NCBI RefSeq assembly: GCF_000710035.2
Contig: NZ_JMJJ01000008.1
Span: 1-64,000 of the forward strand
Length of the DNA stretch: 64,000 bases
Reading direction: 5' to 3'
Source of the DNA: Pantoea ananatis LMG 2665
GTDB lineage: Bacteria; Pseudomonadota; Gammaproteobacteria; Enterobacterales; Enterobacteriaceae
In this document: in pieces, positions 20,288 to 32,394 of the stretch
Layout of the letters: the number at the start of each line of letters is the position of its first letter
Position numbering within the stretch: position 1 is the stretch's first letter
Position numbers and translations under genes: made by a program
The notes under the pieces: generated by a model
What the model was told of the DNA's origin: nothing
Database searches by the model: none
What the model saw: only the letters and a program-made list of their open reading frames with translations

Positions 20288-22726
20288 TCAGAGGAGTCGG
20301 GCAAGGCGATTAATATCAGACTGGATAGCGCCGGCGGTAACGTCCCGGCCTGCACCAGGTCCGCGGATCACCAGCGGATTATCGCGATACCAACGGCTGT
20401 CGATGGCAAACACGTTGTCACAAGGCAGTAAAGCGGCCAGAGGATGCTCCGGACGTACCGCTTCGACGCCAACACGTGCTTTGCCGTTAGCATCGAAGCG
20501 CGCAACATAGCGCAGCACCAGCCCCATCTCCTGCGCGGCTTCAAGCCGTTGCAGCATCTGCTCATTAAGCTCGTCGCCATTCTCGAAAAAGTGATCTATT
20601 GATTCATCTTCGCAGCTCTGCGGCACCAGCGACTCGACGCGCACCTGATCCGGCTCGATGTTATAGCCTGCTTCACGTGCCAGAATCACCAGTTTGCGCA
20701 TCACGTCCTGACCCGACAGATCGACGCGAGGATCCGGTTCCGTCAATCCCTGCTGCCAAGCCTGATCCACCAGTTCGGTAAAGGGCACCGTGCCATCAAA
20801 TTGCAGAAACAGCCAGGACAGCGTTCCGGAGAAAATACCGCTGATCGACAAAATCGTGTCACCGCTTTCCCGTAAATCGCGCACCGTATGGTTTATCGGC
20901 AGACCTGCGCCCACGGTGGCGTTATACAACCAGTGGCGGCCGGTTTTTTCAAAGGCATCCCGAATCTCGCGCCAGGTTTGCGTATCCGATGCTCCCGCCA
21001 CTTTATTGGCGCTGATGACATGAAACCCATGGCTGGCAAAATCCAGATATTGCTGTGCCAGCGGCTTACTGGCCGTCACATCCAGCACAACCAGATCATC
21101 GTAAGGGTGCGCGCGCATCCACAGAAACAGCGACTCTTCATCGCGCGCTTCCGCTTCATCGTCAAAGAATGCCAGTGCGCGACTGGCGTCCAGACCTTCA
21201 TAGCTCAGCAGGCTGCGCTGGCTGTCCACCACGCCCGCTAGCACAAACTCGAAACCAGTGCGCGCCGACAACGTTTCCTGCTCGCGGGCAAACAACTCCA
21301 GCCAGCGAGAACCGATGTTGCCCTTGCCAAACAACATCAGGCCAATGCGCTTTTCTGCCCGAAACAGGGAACTGTGCAACCCCTGAATGAGATGCTGAGT
21401 AGGGCCAACGCGCAGCACCGCAACCACGCTAATGTGCTCTGGCGACTGGCTGATAAATTCGACCGGCTGATCTTTTAGCTGCTGCCAGAAACGGTGCGTG
21501 TGCAACGGGTTGCGCGTGACGCCAGCGCCAACCAGCGCGACCAGCGCTAAACCTTCACGTAACTGCAAATGTCCAGGTAAGCCGGCGTCCTGCAATAAAG
21601 TAAAGGCACTGTTCACCACTTCAGAGGTGTAGCACAGTTGCAGCAGCTGACGATCGGGATGAATGCCCATCGCCAGCGGACGCATCTGCGCGCGCGTCAG
21701 CAGCTGATCGATCTCTTTTTGAAACAGCGTAAAATCGTGCTGCTCAGGAAGTTGGATCTCTACCAGGCACACGTCGTCGTGGCTGGTGACGATGCGGGCG
21801 CCCGTACCGGACGCGAGGACGCGCTCGATACGGGTAGAGCCCTGTTCCGGCTGATAGCTGCAGCGTAACTGCAAATCAATATCGCTGCCCGAGACCGGCT
21901 GTAAGGTGCGGGTATGCAGTACCGGGGCTGCCAGACGCGCCAGCTCACTGGCCTCATCCAGGCGCAGCAAGGGCAGCAGACAGGCATCAGAGACTTTGCG
22001 GGGATCGGCACTGTAAACGCCCGCCACATCGCTCCAGATCGTCACACGTCCCACACCTGCCAGCGCACCAATCTGCGTGGCAGAGTAGTCAGAACCGTTA
22101 CGCCCCAGCAGTACCGTTTCGCCCGCGTCATTGCCGCAGATAAAGCCGGTTACCACGATGCGTTTATGCGGATGCTGGGCCAGCAGCGTTTGTAACAATG
22201 GCCAGGATTTGCCTTCATCTACCTGCGGCTGGGCGGCCCGTTCCGCGCGCAGAAAATCGCGTGCATCCAGCCAGCAGGCATGAAGATCCTGCTGGTTCAG
22301 CACCGCTGACATTAAACGTGCAGACCAGATCTCACCATGGCCCACCACTTCCGCATAGACCGCTTCTGTGACGTCACCATCCAGTAACGCCGCCAGTTTT
22401 TCGAGGTCGCGAATAAAGGCAGTAATTAAGGGTTCGGCTATTTCGGCAGGTAACAGTGCACTGATGAGCTCACTCTGATAGCGACGTAATGTCTGCTGCA
22501 CCTGATGTGCGGACAGTCGGTCGCTCTGGCTCAGCTTCAGCCAGCTAATCAGCTGATTGGTCGTCGAGCCCGCGGCCGATACGACCATCATGTCACCTGG
22601 CTGGCTGTAATCCGCCATAATGCTGGCGACACGCTGGTAGCAGCGTGCATCTGCAAGGCTGCTGCCACCAAACTTGTGGAGCTGTCTGTTGTTTGGCGTT
22701 CCTGCGCCAGCTGAACTCGTCATCAT
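20288..22726 (-). CDS. metL: Bifunctional aspartokinase II / homoserine dehydrogenase II MetL
   Basis: Catalyses the first and third steps from aspartate to homoserine for methionine. About 812 residues: an N-terminal aspartokinase domain (KFGGSSLAD), a central regulatory region and a C-terminal homoserine dehydrogenase (LFGKGNIGSRWLELF, then NATVGAGLP). The metB stop TGA overlaps the ATG at 22726 (TGATG), with GAGG just upstream; a TTG one codon earlier and a second ATG one codon later are alternatives. Cotranscribed with metB. Confidence 0.96.
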   Translation of the reverse strand: MMTSSAGAGTPNNRQLHKFGGSSLADARCYQRVASIMADYSQPGDMMVVSAAGSTTNQLISWLKLSQSDRLSAHQVQQTLRRYQSELISALLPAEIAEPLITAFIRDLEKLAALLDGDVTEAVYAEVVGHGEIWSARLMSAVLNQQDLHACWLDARDFLRAERAAQPQVDEGKSWPLLQTLLAQHPHKRIVVTGFICGNDAGETVLLGRNGSDYSATQIGALAGVGRVTIWSDVAGVYSADPRKVSDACLLPLLRLDEASELARLAAPVLHTRTLQPVSGSDIDLQLRCSYQPEQGSTRIERVLASGTGARIVTSHDDVCLVEIQLPEQHDFTLFQKEIDQLLTRAQMRPLAMGIHPDRQLLQLCYTSEVVNSAFTLLQDAGLPGHLQLREGLALVALVGAGVTRNPLHTHRFWQQLKDQPVEFISQSPEHISVVAVLRVGPTQHLIQGLHSSLFRAEKRIGLMLFGKGNIGSRWLELFAREQETLSARTGFEFVLAGVVDSQRSLLSYEGLDASRALAFFDDEAEARDEESLFLWMRAHPYDDLVVLDVTASKPLAQQYLDFASHGFHVISANKVAGASDTQTWREIRDAFEKTGRHWLYNATVGAGLPINHTVRDLRESGDTILSISGIFSGTLSWLFLQFDGTVPFTELVDQAWQQGLTEPDPRVDLSGQDVMRKLVILAREAGYNIEPDQVRVESLVPQSCEDESIDHFFENGDELNEQMLQRLEAAQEMGLVLRYVARFDANGKARVGVEAVRPEHPLAALLPCDNVFAIDSRWYRDNPLVIRGPGAGRDVTAGAIQSDINRLARLL

Positions 22727-23886
22727 CAATCCTCGGCTGCGATCCGGAATGCATTATCCAAATCGGCAATTAAATCTTCGTGGTCTTCAATACCTACTGA
22801 AATACGTAGCAATGTTTCAGAGATGCCTGCTGCGGCCCGGGCCTCTGCAGACATACCTGCATGGGTCATGGTCGCCGTGTGTGAAATCAAGCTTTCAACG
22901 CCGCCCAACGATTCCGCCAACGTGAACAACTCAAGCGCTTTGAGGAAACGGCGCAACCGGGCTTCATCGCCGTCCAGCTCAAAACTGAGCATGGCACCGA
23001 ATCCACGCTGCTGGCGTGCAGCGAATTCATGTCCCGCGTTTTCCGGCAGTGAAGGATGATACAACGTTTTCACCAGCGGCTGTTGCTTGAGATAATCAAC
23101 AATGGCTAACGCATTACGTTGCGCAGCGGCCATACGTGGGCCCAGCGTGCGCATTCCGCGCAGCAGCAGATAGCTGTCAAAAGCGGAGCCGGTGACCCCA
23201 ATATTATTGGCCCACCAGGCTAAATCGGTCGCCGCCTGCGGATCTTTAGCAATCACGGCACCGGCTACCACGTCAGAGTGGCCATTCAGGTATTTGGTAC
23301 AGGAGTGAATGACCAGATCCGCACCCAGTGCCAGAGGATTTTGCAGTGCCGGACTCATAAAGGTGTTGTCCACGACGCTCACGGCGCCCGCCGCACGCGC
23401 CGCTGCGCAAATGGCGGCGATATCCACCACGCGCAATAGCGGGTTACTGGGGCTTTCAACCAGCACCAGTTTAGGCTTCTCATCCAGTGCCGCCTGCAGC
23501 GCAGCTTTATCACCCTGATCGACAAACTTCACCCGGTAAGCGCCCCGCTTACTCAGACTGTCGAACAGCCGATAGCTGCCGCCATAACAGTCGTGCGGCG
23601 CAACCAGCAGATCGCCAGGCTTCAGGAACACGGTTGTCACCAGATGAATCGCGGACATGCCGGTATTGGTCAGCACCGCTCCCGCTCCGCCTTCCAGCTC
23701 TGCCAGGGCACGCTGCACCACATCACGCGTGGGGTTACCACGACGGGAATAGTCATGCGCACGGGGCTCATTGAAATCATGGAAGTTATAGGTGCTGGAA
23801 AGGTGGATGGGCGGGACAACGCAGCCGTATTGCTCGTCGTCATTCAAACCGCTGCGCACTGCGATGGTTGCCTGTTTACGCGTCAT
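22726..23886 (-). CDS. metB: Cystathionine gamma-synthase MetB
   Basis: PLP enzyme that joins O-succinylhomoserine and cysteine to cystathionine. The 386 residues equal E. coli MetB. The PLP lysine lies in HSCTKYLNGHSDVVAG and other family motifs include YSRRGNPTRD and TAATMTHAG-like C-terminal sequence. First gene of metBL and divergent from metJ across a met-box array. Confidence 0.97.
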   Translation of the reverse strand: MTRKQATIAVRSGLNDDEQYGCVVPPIHLSSTYNFHDFNEPRAHDYSRRGNPTRDVVQRALAELEGGAGAVLTNTGMSAIHLVTTVFLKPGDLLVAPHDCYGGSYRLFDSLSKRGAYRVKFVDQGDKAALQAALDEKPKLVLVESPSNPLLRVVDIAAICAAARAAGAVSVVDNTFMSPALQNPLALGADLVIHSCTKYLNGHSDVVAGAVIAKDPQAATDLAWWANNIGVTGSAFDSYLLLRGMRTLGPRMAAAQRNALAIVDYLKQQPLVKTLYHPSLPENAGHEFAARQQRGFGAMLSFELDGDEARLRRFLKALELFTLAESLGGVESLISHTATMTHAGMSAEARAAAGISETLLRISVGIEDHEDLIADLDNAFRIAAED

Positions 23887-23944
23887 AGGGCTAACTGTTC
23901 CTGAAGTATGAAATAATTTGCCAACAGGATATCATCTTGCTTTT

Positions 23945-23976
23945 AGACGTCAATACATCTGGACATCCAAATGTCT
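23945..23976. promoter_or_regulatory. MetJ operator between metB and metJ
   Basis: Four consecutive 8-mers, AGACGTCA ATACATCT GGACATCC AAATGTCT, match met boxes; the next 8-mer TTGCGTAT may add a weak fifth. It would control metBL and metJ itself. Confidence 0.9.
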
Positions 23977-24157
23977 TTGCGTATAGATTGAGCATCGTCG
24001 CAATAACCGCTAAAATTATGCGCCCATACCTGGCGTTCAACTCCATTAGCACTGTGCGTTGAACGAAGAAACCCGCCAGAGAAGGGGTCAGGTAGAAGAA
24101 AATCAGGCATAATCGGCTGATTTCGTAACTTTTAACTTTTATTGATTAAGGTATCCC

Positions 24158-24475
24158 ATGGCTGAATGGAACGGCGAATATATCAGCCCGTACGCTGAGC
24201 ACGGCAAAAAGAGCGAACAGGTTAAAAAAATCACGGTATCAATTCCGTTAAGCGTGCTGAAAATTCTGACAGACGAACGGACACGTCGTCAGGTTAACAA
24301 CCTGCGCCACGCGACAAACAGTGAACTCCTGTGCGAAGCCTTCTTGCATGCTTTTACCGGACAACCGTTACCTAATGATGTCGACCTGCGTAAAGAACGT
24401 AACGACGAAATACCGGAAGCCGCGAAAAAAATTATGCGTGACATGGGCATCGACCCGGATACCTGGGAATACTGA
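24158..24475 (+). CDS. metJ: Methionine repressor MetJ
   Basis: Ribbon-helix-helix repressor that uses SAM as corepressor. The 105 residues equal E. coli MetJ and include the beta-ribbon [15 protein letters not shown] that enters the DNA major groove. Divergent from metBL, with operators in between. Confidence 0.98.
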   Translation: MAEWNGEYISPYAEHGKKSEQVKKITVSIPLSVLKILTDERTRRQVNNLRHATNSELLCEAFLHAFTGQPLPNDVDLRKERNDEIPEAAKKIMRDMGIDPDTWEY

Positions 24476-24486
24476 TTTTCAGACAT

Positions 24487-24514
24487 AAAAAAACCCAGCC
24501 TGAGCTGGGTTTTT
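24487..24514. terminator. Bidirectional terminator between metJ and rpmE
   Basis: Stem AAACCCAGC/GCTGGGTTT with CTGA loop, A-run before and T-run after. Confidence 0.92.
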
Positions 24515-24547
24515 CTTGCCGCCGAACAGATGTTCGAATGCCGTTTC

Positions 24548-24763
24548 TTATTTTTTGGTGCCTGGCACGCTGAAACGCTTGTTGAAGCGGTCAACGCGGC
24601 CACCAGTTGCAACTTCACGCTGCTTACCGGTGTAGAACGGGTGGCACTTACCACAAACGTCCAGGTTCAGTTCGTGAGTCAGCGTAGAGCGAGTGTGAAT
24701 CACGTTACCGCAAGTACAGTTGATGGTAACTGCTTCGTATTTTGGGTGAATACCTTGTTTCAT
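24548..24763 (-). CDS. rpmE: 50S ribosomal protein L31 (zinc-binding form)
   Basis: Protein at the subunit interface of the ribosome. The 71-residue product starts [10 protein letters not shown] at ATG 24763, with GAGG 8 nt upstream; four upstream codons in the open frame are excluded. The cysteines in NCTC and VCGKC mark the zinc-containing C+ paralogue, which is normally replaced by the C- form under zinc starvation. Confidence 0.97.
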   Translation of the reverse strand: MKQGIHPKYEAVTINCTCGNVIHTRSTLTHELNLDVCGKCHPFYTGKQREVATGGRVDRFNKRFSVPGTKK

Positions 24764-24967
24764 GGGAAACCTCATATAAGGCCGTGTCGCTCTCCGCGCC
24801 AGGACGTGAACCTGCGCAGCACCACACGCGATTGAACATTAATGGTGAACTCCGGCAAGGTCTTTCTTACCGAAGGCGGCATATTATACAGGCTAATGTT
24901 TAATGCTGCAAATGTCGCCTGAGGTACACGCCGTGTGCGTCAGCGTGTACACTAACCGCCCTGCTAG

Positions 24968-27184
<2,217 letters not shown>

Positions 27185-27348
27185 GCCCGGGCAGGTTGTG
27201 AGAGGGATCGAAAAACGTCGCATAAGTCACAATTTTTATGCAAATTAAGTAACGGCCCGGCATCGCAATCGATAACAATGGTGCCTGGCCTGTTTTTACC
27301 TCAGACAATACGAACGTTGAATGCGCGATTACGCATCAGGAGCATGTG

Positions 27349-28386
27349 TTGGATCAGAATCAACCGTCGGCTGCCGCCACGATGAAAGACGTCGCAGAAA
27401 AAGCCGGCGTCTCGACCGCTACCGTGTCGCGTGCACTCATGAACCCGGAAAAAGTCTCTTCGGCCACGCGTCAGAAAGTCGAACAGGCCGTGGCTGACGT
27501 CGGCTATGCCGCCCAGAGCATGTCCCGCCATGCCAGACGCAATGACACGCAGACGCTGCTGCTGATCGTCCCCAATATTTGCGATCCCTTCTTCAGTGAA
27601 ATTATCCGCGGCGTTGAAGTCGCCGCCTCAAAGGCTGGTTATCTGGTGCTTATCGGCGACTGCGCACACCAAAAACCGCAGGAGTGGACGTTTTTAAACC
27701 TGATGCTGACCCGGCAGATCGATGGCATCGTGCTGCTGGGCGCGCAGTTACCCTTTGATGTGAGTCCTGAAGAGCAGCGCAATCTTCCGCCGATGGTGAT
27801 GGCGATTGAGTTCTCGCCAGAAATGTCGTTGCCCACCGTCAATATCGATAACCTGACGGCCTCGTTTGTCGCGGTCAATCACCTGCTGCAGTTGGGTCAT
27901 AAACGCATTGCCTGCCTGACCGGACCGGAGGACGTTGCACTGTGCCAGTACCGCCTTCAGGGTTATGTGCAGGCCTTACGTCGCAGCGGCATCAGCGTGG
28001 ATCCCACTTATATCGTTCGGGGTGACTTCACCTTTGAATCCGGCGTTGATGCCATAAATCAGCTATTGGCTTTACCACAGCCGCCACGAGCCCTGTTTTG
28101 TCATAGCGATATCATGGCCATCGGCGCTATCAGCCAGGCAAAACGATTGGGCCTGCGCATACCGGAAGACCTGTCGGTTGTGGGGTTCGACGATATTGAA
28201 CTCTCGCGTTACTGCGAGCCGCCGCTCACCACGGTGAAACAGCCCTGTTTTGAGATAGGTTGCGAAGCCGTGCGGCTGTTACTGAATGAATTACAGGGTA
28301 ATAGCATTCATAACGGTTCAACGCTGCTGGATGCCGAACTGGTGGTACGTGGTAGCACAACTTTGGCAAAAAAGGATGAGAAATAA
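27349..28386 (+). CDS. cytR: LacI-family nucleoside regulator CytR
   Basis: Represses nucleoside uptake and catabolism genes together with CRP and is induced by cytidine. An N-terminal helix-turn-helix (TMKDVAEKAGVSTATVSRAL) precedes a periplasmic-binding-protein-like domain. The start is non-ATG: TTG at 27349 lies 6 nt after AGGAG and gives the same 12-residue lead before the HTH methionine as E. coli CytR; a GTG one codon earlier is too close to that ribosome site. Between priA and ftsN as in E. coli. Confidence 0.94.
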   Translation: MDQNQPSAAATMKDVAEKAGVSTATVSRALMNPEKVSSATRQKVEQAVADVGYAAQSMSRHARRNDTQTLLLIVPNICDPFFSEIIRGVEVAASKAGYLVLIGDCAHQKPQEWTFLNLMLTRQIDGIVLLGAQLPFDVSPEEQRNLPPMVMAIEFSPEMSLPTVNIDNLTASFVAVNHLLQLGHKRIACLTGPEDVALCQYRLQGYVQALRRSGISVDPTYIVRGDFTFESGVDAINQLLALPQPPRALFCHSDIMAIGAISQAKRLGLRIPEDLSVVGFDDIELSRYCEPPLTTVKQPCFEIGCEAVRLLLNELQGNSIHNGSTLLDAELVVRGSTTLAKKDEK

Positions 28387-28539
28387 GCGAAAAGTTCCGC
28401 TATTTTCAGGGGATTCTTAGGGCTATCATTGCTGGTCAAAGTTCCGGCCCTTAAGTAACATGGCGGGCTCCTTGCCGGGCGTGTGGTAACAACGGATTCG
28501 CCTACGTGGCATCATATTTTCAAGGGTATCAGGACGAGA

Positions 28540-29487
28540 GTGGCACAAAAAGATTATGTAGGCCGCGGGCGTTCAACAGGGACGCGTCGCAAGAAAAGCC
28601 CAAGCCGTGGCAAAAAAACAAAAAGCGGTTCAGGCACCTCTAAATTAATGATTGTACTGGCGGTTGCTGTATTGGTGACCTTTGCCGGTGGTTTATGGTT
28701 CCTGGCGCACCACAAGAAAGAAGACGTGCCGGTTATTACGGATCATAAAGCCAACGGGAATGGCTTACCGCCAAAGCCTGAAGAACGCTGGAAATACATT
28801 AAAGAGCTGGAAAACCGTCAGGTCACTGTGCCGACCCCAAGCGAGCCTACCTCCGGTGGCGAAGTGCAGTCACATACGCAACTGACCGATGAGCAACGCC
28901 AGCTGCTTGAGCAAATGCAGGCGGATATGCGTCAGCAACCCACCCAATTAAATGAAGTGCCGTGGAACGAGCAGACGCCAGCTCAACGCCAGCAAACGCT
29001 GCAGCATCAGCAGCAGGTACAGCAACTTCAGCGACAGCAACAGCTCCAGCAACAGCAACAGCAATTGCAGTCGCAGCAACGTCAGCAGCAGGCACAGCAG
29101 CAGCAACGTCAGCAACAAATACAGCAGCAGCGTCAGGAGCAACATACTCAGCAACAGCAGAGTGTGCAGCAGACACAACCCGCGCCTGTTACGCGTGAAC
29201 CTACTGCTCAGCCTAAAACACAGGACACCGCCAAAGCGAAACCGGCTGAAAAAGCAGCCTCGCAACGCTGGATGGTTCAGTGTGGCTCGTTTAAGGGAAC
29301 AGAGCAGGCTGAATCGGTGCGCGCCGCGCTGGCGTTTGAAGGGTTTGAAAGCCGTCTGACCTCCGGCGGCGGATGGAATCGTGTCGTGGTAGGGCCCTTC
29401 AAAGACCGCGCCAGCGCAGACAGCACGCTGAAACGTCTGCGCGCTTCAGGACATTCCGGCTGCATTCCGCTCGCCGTTGGGGGTTGA
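28540..29487 (+). CDS. ftsN: Cell division protein FtsN
   Basis: Late divisome protein that activates septal peptidoglycan synthesis. The 315-residue product (GTG start at 28540, AGGA 5 nt upstream, aligned with E. coli) has a short basic cytoplasmic tail, one TM helix (about 36-56), the helical segment [14 protein letters not shown] required for activation, a long glutamine-rich linker (about 150-212) and a C-terminal SPOR domain (242-315) with a likely disulfide pair Cys248-Cys308. The linker is far richer in Q runs than in E. coli. Its stop codon overlaps the -35 of the hslVU promoter. Confidence 0.96.
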   Translation: MAQKDYVGRGRSTGTRRKKSPSRGKKTKSGSGTSKLMIVLAVAVLVTFAGGLWFLAHHKKEDVPVITDHKANGNGLPPKPEERWKYIKELENRQVTVPTPSEPTSGGEVQSHTQLTDEQRQLLEQMQADMRQQPTQLNEVPWNEQTPAQRQQTLQHQQQVQQLQRQQQLQQQQQQLQSQQRQQQAQQQQRQQQIQQQRQEQHTQQQQSVQQTQPAPVTREPTAQPKTQDTAKAKPAEKAASQRWMVQCGSFKGTEQAESVRAALAFEGFESRLTSGGGWNRVVVGPFKDRASADSTLKRLRASGHSGCIPLAVGG

Positions 29488-29510
29488 AACCCGTCAAATC
29501 TGCCCCATAT
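29484..29510 (+). promoter_or_regulatory. Sigma-32 heat-shock promoter of hslVU
   Basis: TTGAAA (29484-29489), 13-bp spacer and CCCCATAT (29503-29510) match the sigma-32 consensus CTTGAAA-N11-16-CCCCATnT well. The -35 overlaps the ftsN stop codon. hslVU is a known heat-shock operon. Confidence 0.88.
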
Positions 29511-29524
29511 CTGTCTGCATGATC

Positions 29525-29552
29525 CTCCGCGCCCTGGGCGCGGAGCTTTTTT
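29525..29552 (+). promoter_or_regulatory. Hairpin in the hslVU leader (or ftsN terminator)
   Basis: Strong stem CTCCGCGCC/GGGCGCGGAG followed by CTTTTTT. It looks like an intrinsic terminator for ftsN, but it lies between the sigma-32 promoter and the hslV start, so the heat-shock transcript must pass through it. A stem-loop in the hslVU 5' UTR is known in E. coli. Confidence 0.8.
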
Positions 29553-29575
29553 CCGACAGTAAAAGGGGTCTGCCC

Positions 29576-30106
29576 GTGACAACAATAGTAAGTGTTCGAC
29601 GCAACGGCCAGGTAGTGATTGGCGGCGATGGCCAGGCTACGCTCGGTAATACCGTAATGAAAGGCAACGTCAAAAAAGTGCGTCGTCTTTACAACGATAA
29701 AGTGATTGCTGGCTTTGCTGGCGGCACTGCAGATGCCTTTACCCTGTTTGAACTCTTCGAACGCAAACTTGAAATGCATCAGGGCCATTTGGTGAAAGCG
29801 GCCGTTGAGCTGGCGAAAGACTGGCGCACCGACAGAATGTTACGCCGCCTGGAAGCGCTGCTGGCGGTGGCGGACGAATCGGCATCGCTGATCATTAGCG
29901 GTAATGGTGACGTCATCCAGCCTGAAAACGACCTTATTGCTATCGGTTCTGGCGGTCCCTATGCCCAGGCCGCTGCCCGTGCCCTGTTAGAAAATTCTGA
30001 ATTGGGTGCGCGCGACATCGTTGAGAAATCGCTGAATATCGCTGGCGATATTTGCATCTACACCAACCACAACGTTAATTTCGAAGAATTAACGTCCAAG
30101 TCGTAA
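29576..30106 (+). CDS. hslV: ATP-dependent protease peptidase subunit HslV
   Basis: Proteasome-like threonine peptidase of the HslUV complex. The 176 residues begin (GTG)[10 protein letters not shown]; removal of the first residue exposes catalytic Thr1. AGGGG precedes the GTG at 29576. The frame is open upstream into the leader but that part has no family match. Ten bases separate it from hslU. Confidence 0.97.
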   Translation: MTTIVSVRRNGQVVIGGDGQATLGNTVMKGNVKKVRRLYNDKVIAGFAGGTADAFTLFELFERKLEMHQGHLVKAAVELAKDWRTDRMLRRLEALLAVADESASLIISGNGDVIQPENDLIAIGSGGPYAQAAARALLENSELGARDIVEKSLNIAGDICIYTNHNVNFEELTSKS

Positions 30107-30116
30107 GGATCTAAAC

Positions 30117-31454
30117 ATGTCTGAGATGACTCCACGCGAAATCGTCAGCGAGCTGAACCGCTTTATTATTGGCCAGGACAGCGCTAAGCGCGCCGTGGCT
30201 ATTGCCCTGCGTAACCGCTGGCGCCGTATGCAGCTTGACGAAGAGCTGCGTCACGAAGTGACACCTAAAAATATTCTCATGATCGGCCCAACCGGTGTGG
30301 GTAAAACAGAAATTGCTCGCCGTCTGGCAAAACTGGCCAACGCGCCGTTCATCAAAGTTGAAGCCACCAAGTTCACCGAAGTGGGCTATGTCGGCAAAGA
30401 AGTCGACTCCATTATTCGTGACCTGACGGACTCCGCGATCAAAATGGTACGCAGCCAGGCCATTGAGAAGAACAAATATCGCGCAGAAGAAATGGCGGAA
30501 GAGCGCATTCTTGATGTGCTTATCCCACCGGCGAAAAATAACTGGGGACAGGCTGAACAAACCAGCGAGCCTTCATCCGCACGTCAGTCTTTCCGCAAGA
30601 AGCTGCGTGAAGGCCAGCTCGACGATAAAGAAATTGAGATCGATTTAGCCGCAACAGGCCCTGGCGTTGAAATCATGGCACCGCCGGGCATGGAAGAGAT
30701 GACCAGCCAGCTGCAGTCCATGTTCCAGAACCTGGGCGGGCAGAAACAGAAACCGCGCAAGCTGAAAATTAAAGAAGCCTTTAAGCTGTTGATTGAAGAA
30801 GAAGCCGCCAAGCTGGTGAATCCGGAAGAGCTGAAGCAGGATGCCATTGATGCGGTAGAACAGCACGGCATCGTGTTCATCGATGAGATAGACAAAATCT
30901 GTAAGCGCGGCGGACAAAACGCGGGCGGCCCGGACGTCTCACGCGAAGGCGTTCAGCGCGACCTGCTGCCACTGGTAGAAGGCTGCACCGTGTCGACCAA
31001 GCACGGTATGGTCAAGACTGACCATATTCTGTTTATCGCCTCAGGTGCGTTCCAGGTTGCCAGCCCGTCCGATTTGATTCCTGAGTTGCAGGGTCGTTTA
31101 CCGATCCGTGTTGAACTCCAGGCCCTGACGGTGAATGATTTCGAGCGCATCCTGACCGAACCTAATGCTTCAGTCACAGTGCAGTACAAAGCGCTGATGA
31201 ATACCGAAGGCGTGAACATTCACTTTACTGACGATGGTATTCGTCGCATCGCGGAAGCCGCATGGCAGGTCAACGAAACCACTGAAAACATCGGTGCGCG
31301 TCGCTTGCATACCGTGCTGGAACGTCTGATGGAAGATATTTCCTATGATGCCAGCGATCGGAGCGGTGAATCCGTCACCATCGATGCCGAATATGTGGGT
31401 AAACATCTGGATGAGCTGGTTGCAGACGAAGACCTGAGCCGCTTCATCCTGTAA
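30117..31454 (+). CDS. hslU: HslU ATPase and unfoldase subunit
   Basis: AAA+ ring that unfolds substrates and feeds them to HslV. The 445 residues show Walker A GPTGVGKT (about residue 57), the GYVG pore loop, an inserted I domain, Walker B VFIDEIDK and the C-terminal SRFIL tail that docks into HslV. In E. coli menA follows; here a terminator and rraA follow instead. Confidence 0.98.
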   Translation: MSEMTPREIVSELNRFIIGQDSAKRAVAIALRNRWRRMQLDEELRHEVTPKNILMIGPTGVGKTEIARRLAKLANAPFIKVEATKFTEVGYVGKEVDSIIRDLTDSAIKMVRSQAIEKNKYRAEEMAEERILDVLIPPAKNNWGQAEQTSEPSSARQSFRKKLREGQLDDKEIEIDLAATGPGVEIMAPPGMEEMTSQLQSMFQNLGGQKQKPRKLKIKEAFKLLIEEEAAKLVNPEELKQDAIDAVEQHGIVFIDEIDKICKRGGQNAGGPDVSREGVQRDLLPLVEGCTVSTKHGMVKTDHILFIASGAFQVASPSDLIPELQGRLPIRVELQALTVNDFERILTEPNASVTVQYKALMNTEGVNIHFTDDGIRRIAEAAWQVNETTENIGARRLHTVLERLMEDISYDASDRSGESVTIDAEYVGKHLDELVADEDLSRFIL

Positions 31455-31480
31455 CGTTCACCTGTCTATGTGCTGTATCA

Positions 31481-31509
31481 AAGCCCGGCCAGTTTGGCTG
31501 GGCTTTTTT
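31481..31509 (+). terminator. Terminator of hslVU
   Basis: Eleven-base-pair stem AAGCCCGGCCA/TGGCTGGGCTT with a GTT loop followed by T6. Confidence 0.93.
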
Positions 31510-31553
31510 CTGCATGCGCTTGATGCGGTACCGGTTTTTTACCGCTGATGATT

Positions 31554-31583
31554 TTGCCAACAATTGGCATAAAGCGATATACT
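31554..31583 (+). promoter_or_regulatory. Candidate rraA promoter
   Basis: TTGCCA (31554-31559), 18-bp spacer, TATACT (31578-31583), 33 bp before the rraA ATG and after the hslU terminator. Confidence 0.55.
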
Positions 31584-31615
31584 TAGCGCTCCTGTGGCAA
31601 ACAGACGAAACCCTT

Positions 31616-32101
31616 ATGAAATACGATACTTCTGAACTCTGCGACATCTACCACGAAGAAGTGAACGTTGTTGAACCGCTTTTCTCAAATTTCGGTGGGC
31701 GGACCTCATTCGGCGGTCAGATAACCACAGTGAAATGTTTTGAAGACAACGGGCTGCTTTACGATCTGCTGGAAGAGAACGGTCGTGGCCGCGTGTTGCT
31801 GATTGATGGCGGTGGCTCAGTACGCCGCGCTTTGGTTGATGCGCAGCTTGCCCGACTGGCAGCGCAGAATGAGTGGGAAGGCATCGTGGTTTACGGTTCG
31901 GTACGTCAGGTAGACGAACTGGAAGAACTGGAAATCGGCATTCAGGCTATCGCCGCTATTCCGGCAGGCGCGGCCGGTGAAGGCATTGGCGAAAGCGATG
32001 TGCGCGTGAATTTCGGCGGCGTCACCTTTTTCTCTGGCGACCATCTCTATGCGGATAACACCGGGATGATTTTATCGGAAGATCCGCTCGACATTGAATA
32101 A
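31616..32101 (+). CDS. rraA: RNase E regulator RraA
   Basis: Trimeric protein that binds RNase E and inhibits its activity in the degradosome. The 161 residues starting [10 protein letters not shown] equal E. coli RraA, with the family segment [12 protein letters not shown]. The open frame extends upstream by 34 codons into the promoter region, which is not coding. Faces zapB across a bidirectional terminator. Confidence 0.97.
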   Translation: MKYDTSELCDIYHEEVNVVEPLFSNFGGRTSFGGQITTVKCFEDNGLLYDLLEENGRGRVLLIDGGGSVRRALVDAQLARLAAQNEWEGIVVYGSVRQVDELEELEIGIQAIAAIPAGAAGEGIGESDVRVNFGGVTFFSGDHLYADNTGMILSEDPLDIE

Positions 32102-32112
32102 TGTCAGCAAAC

Positions 32113-32139
32113 GAAAACGGGTGCCAGGCACCCGTTTTT
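32113..32139. terminator. Bidirectional terminator between rraA and zapB
   Basis: Stem ACGGGTGC/GCACCCGT with a CAG loop, A4 before and T5 after. Confidence 0.9.
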
Positions 32140-32154
32140 CGCATTAGTTGAGGC

Positions 32155-32394
32155 TTATACCTCTTCCATTTTTCCCAACAGCGCACGCAGGCGTTCTTGC
32201 CAGACATGCTGCTCCTCTTTCAGATGCTGATTTTCGCGCATCAGTGCTTCATGGTTGCCAGCAGCATTCTGCGCGTCGTGACGCAGGTTGTTGTTCTGCT
32301 CTTTCAGCTCTTCAATTTCCATTTGCAGCAGGGTGATAGTATCAATCGCCTGCTGTACTTTTGCTTCCAGTTTCTCAAACACTTCAAATGACAT
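32155..32394 (-). CDS. zapB: Cell division protein ZapB
   Basis: Small coiled-coil protein that stabilises the Z ring through ZapA. The 79 residues are almost entirely heptad-rich helix ([20 protein letters not shown] and onward), beginning at ATG 32394 after GAGAGG. Longer upstream reading is not supported. Convergent with rraA, divergent from glpF. Confidence 0.96.
   Translation of the reverse strand: MSFEVFEKLEAKVQQAIDTITLLQMEIEELKEQNNNLRHDAQNAAGNHEALMRENQHLKEEQHVWQERLRALLGKMEEV

Noticed and set aside
29000..29170. Possible tandem repeat or CRISPR-like array
   Set aside because: The repetition is an irregular CAG/CAA codon tract encoding the FtsN linker, with no regular repeat-spacer structure.
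28948..29265. Antisense leucine-rich ORF (105 codons) and alanine- and serine-rich ORFs on other frames over ftsN
   Set aside because: They are frame shadows of the CAG/CAA repeat tract of ftsN; no ribosome site or family match.
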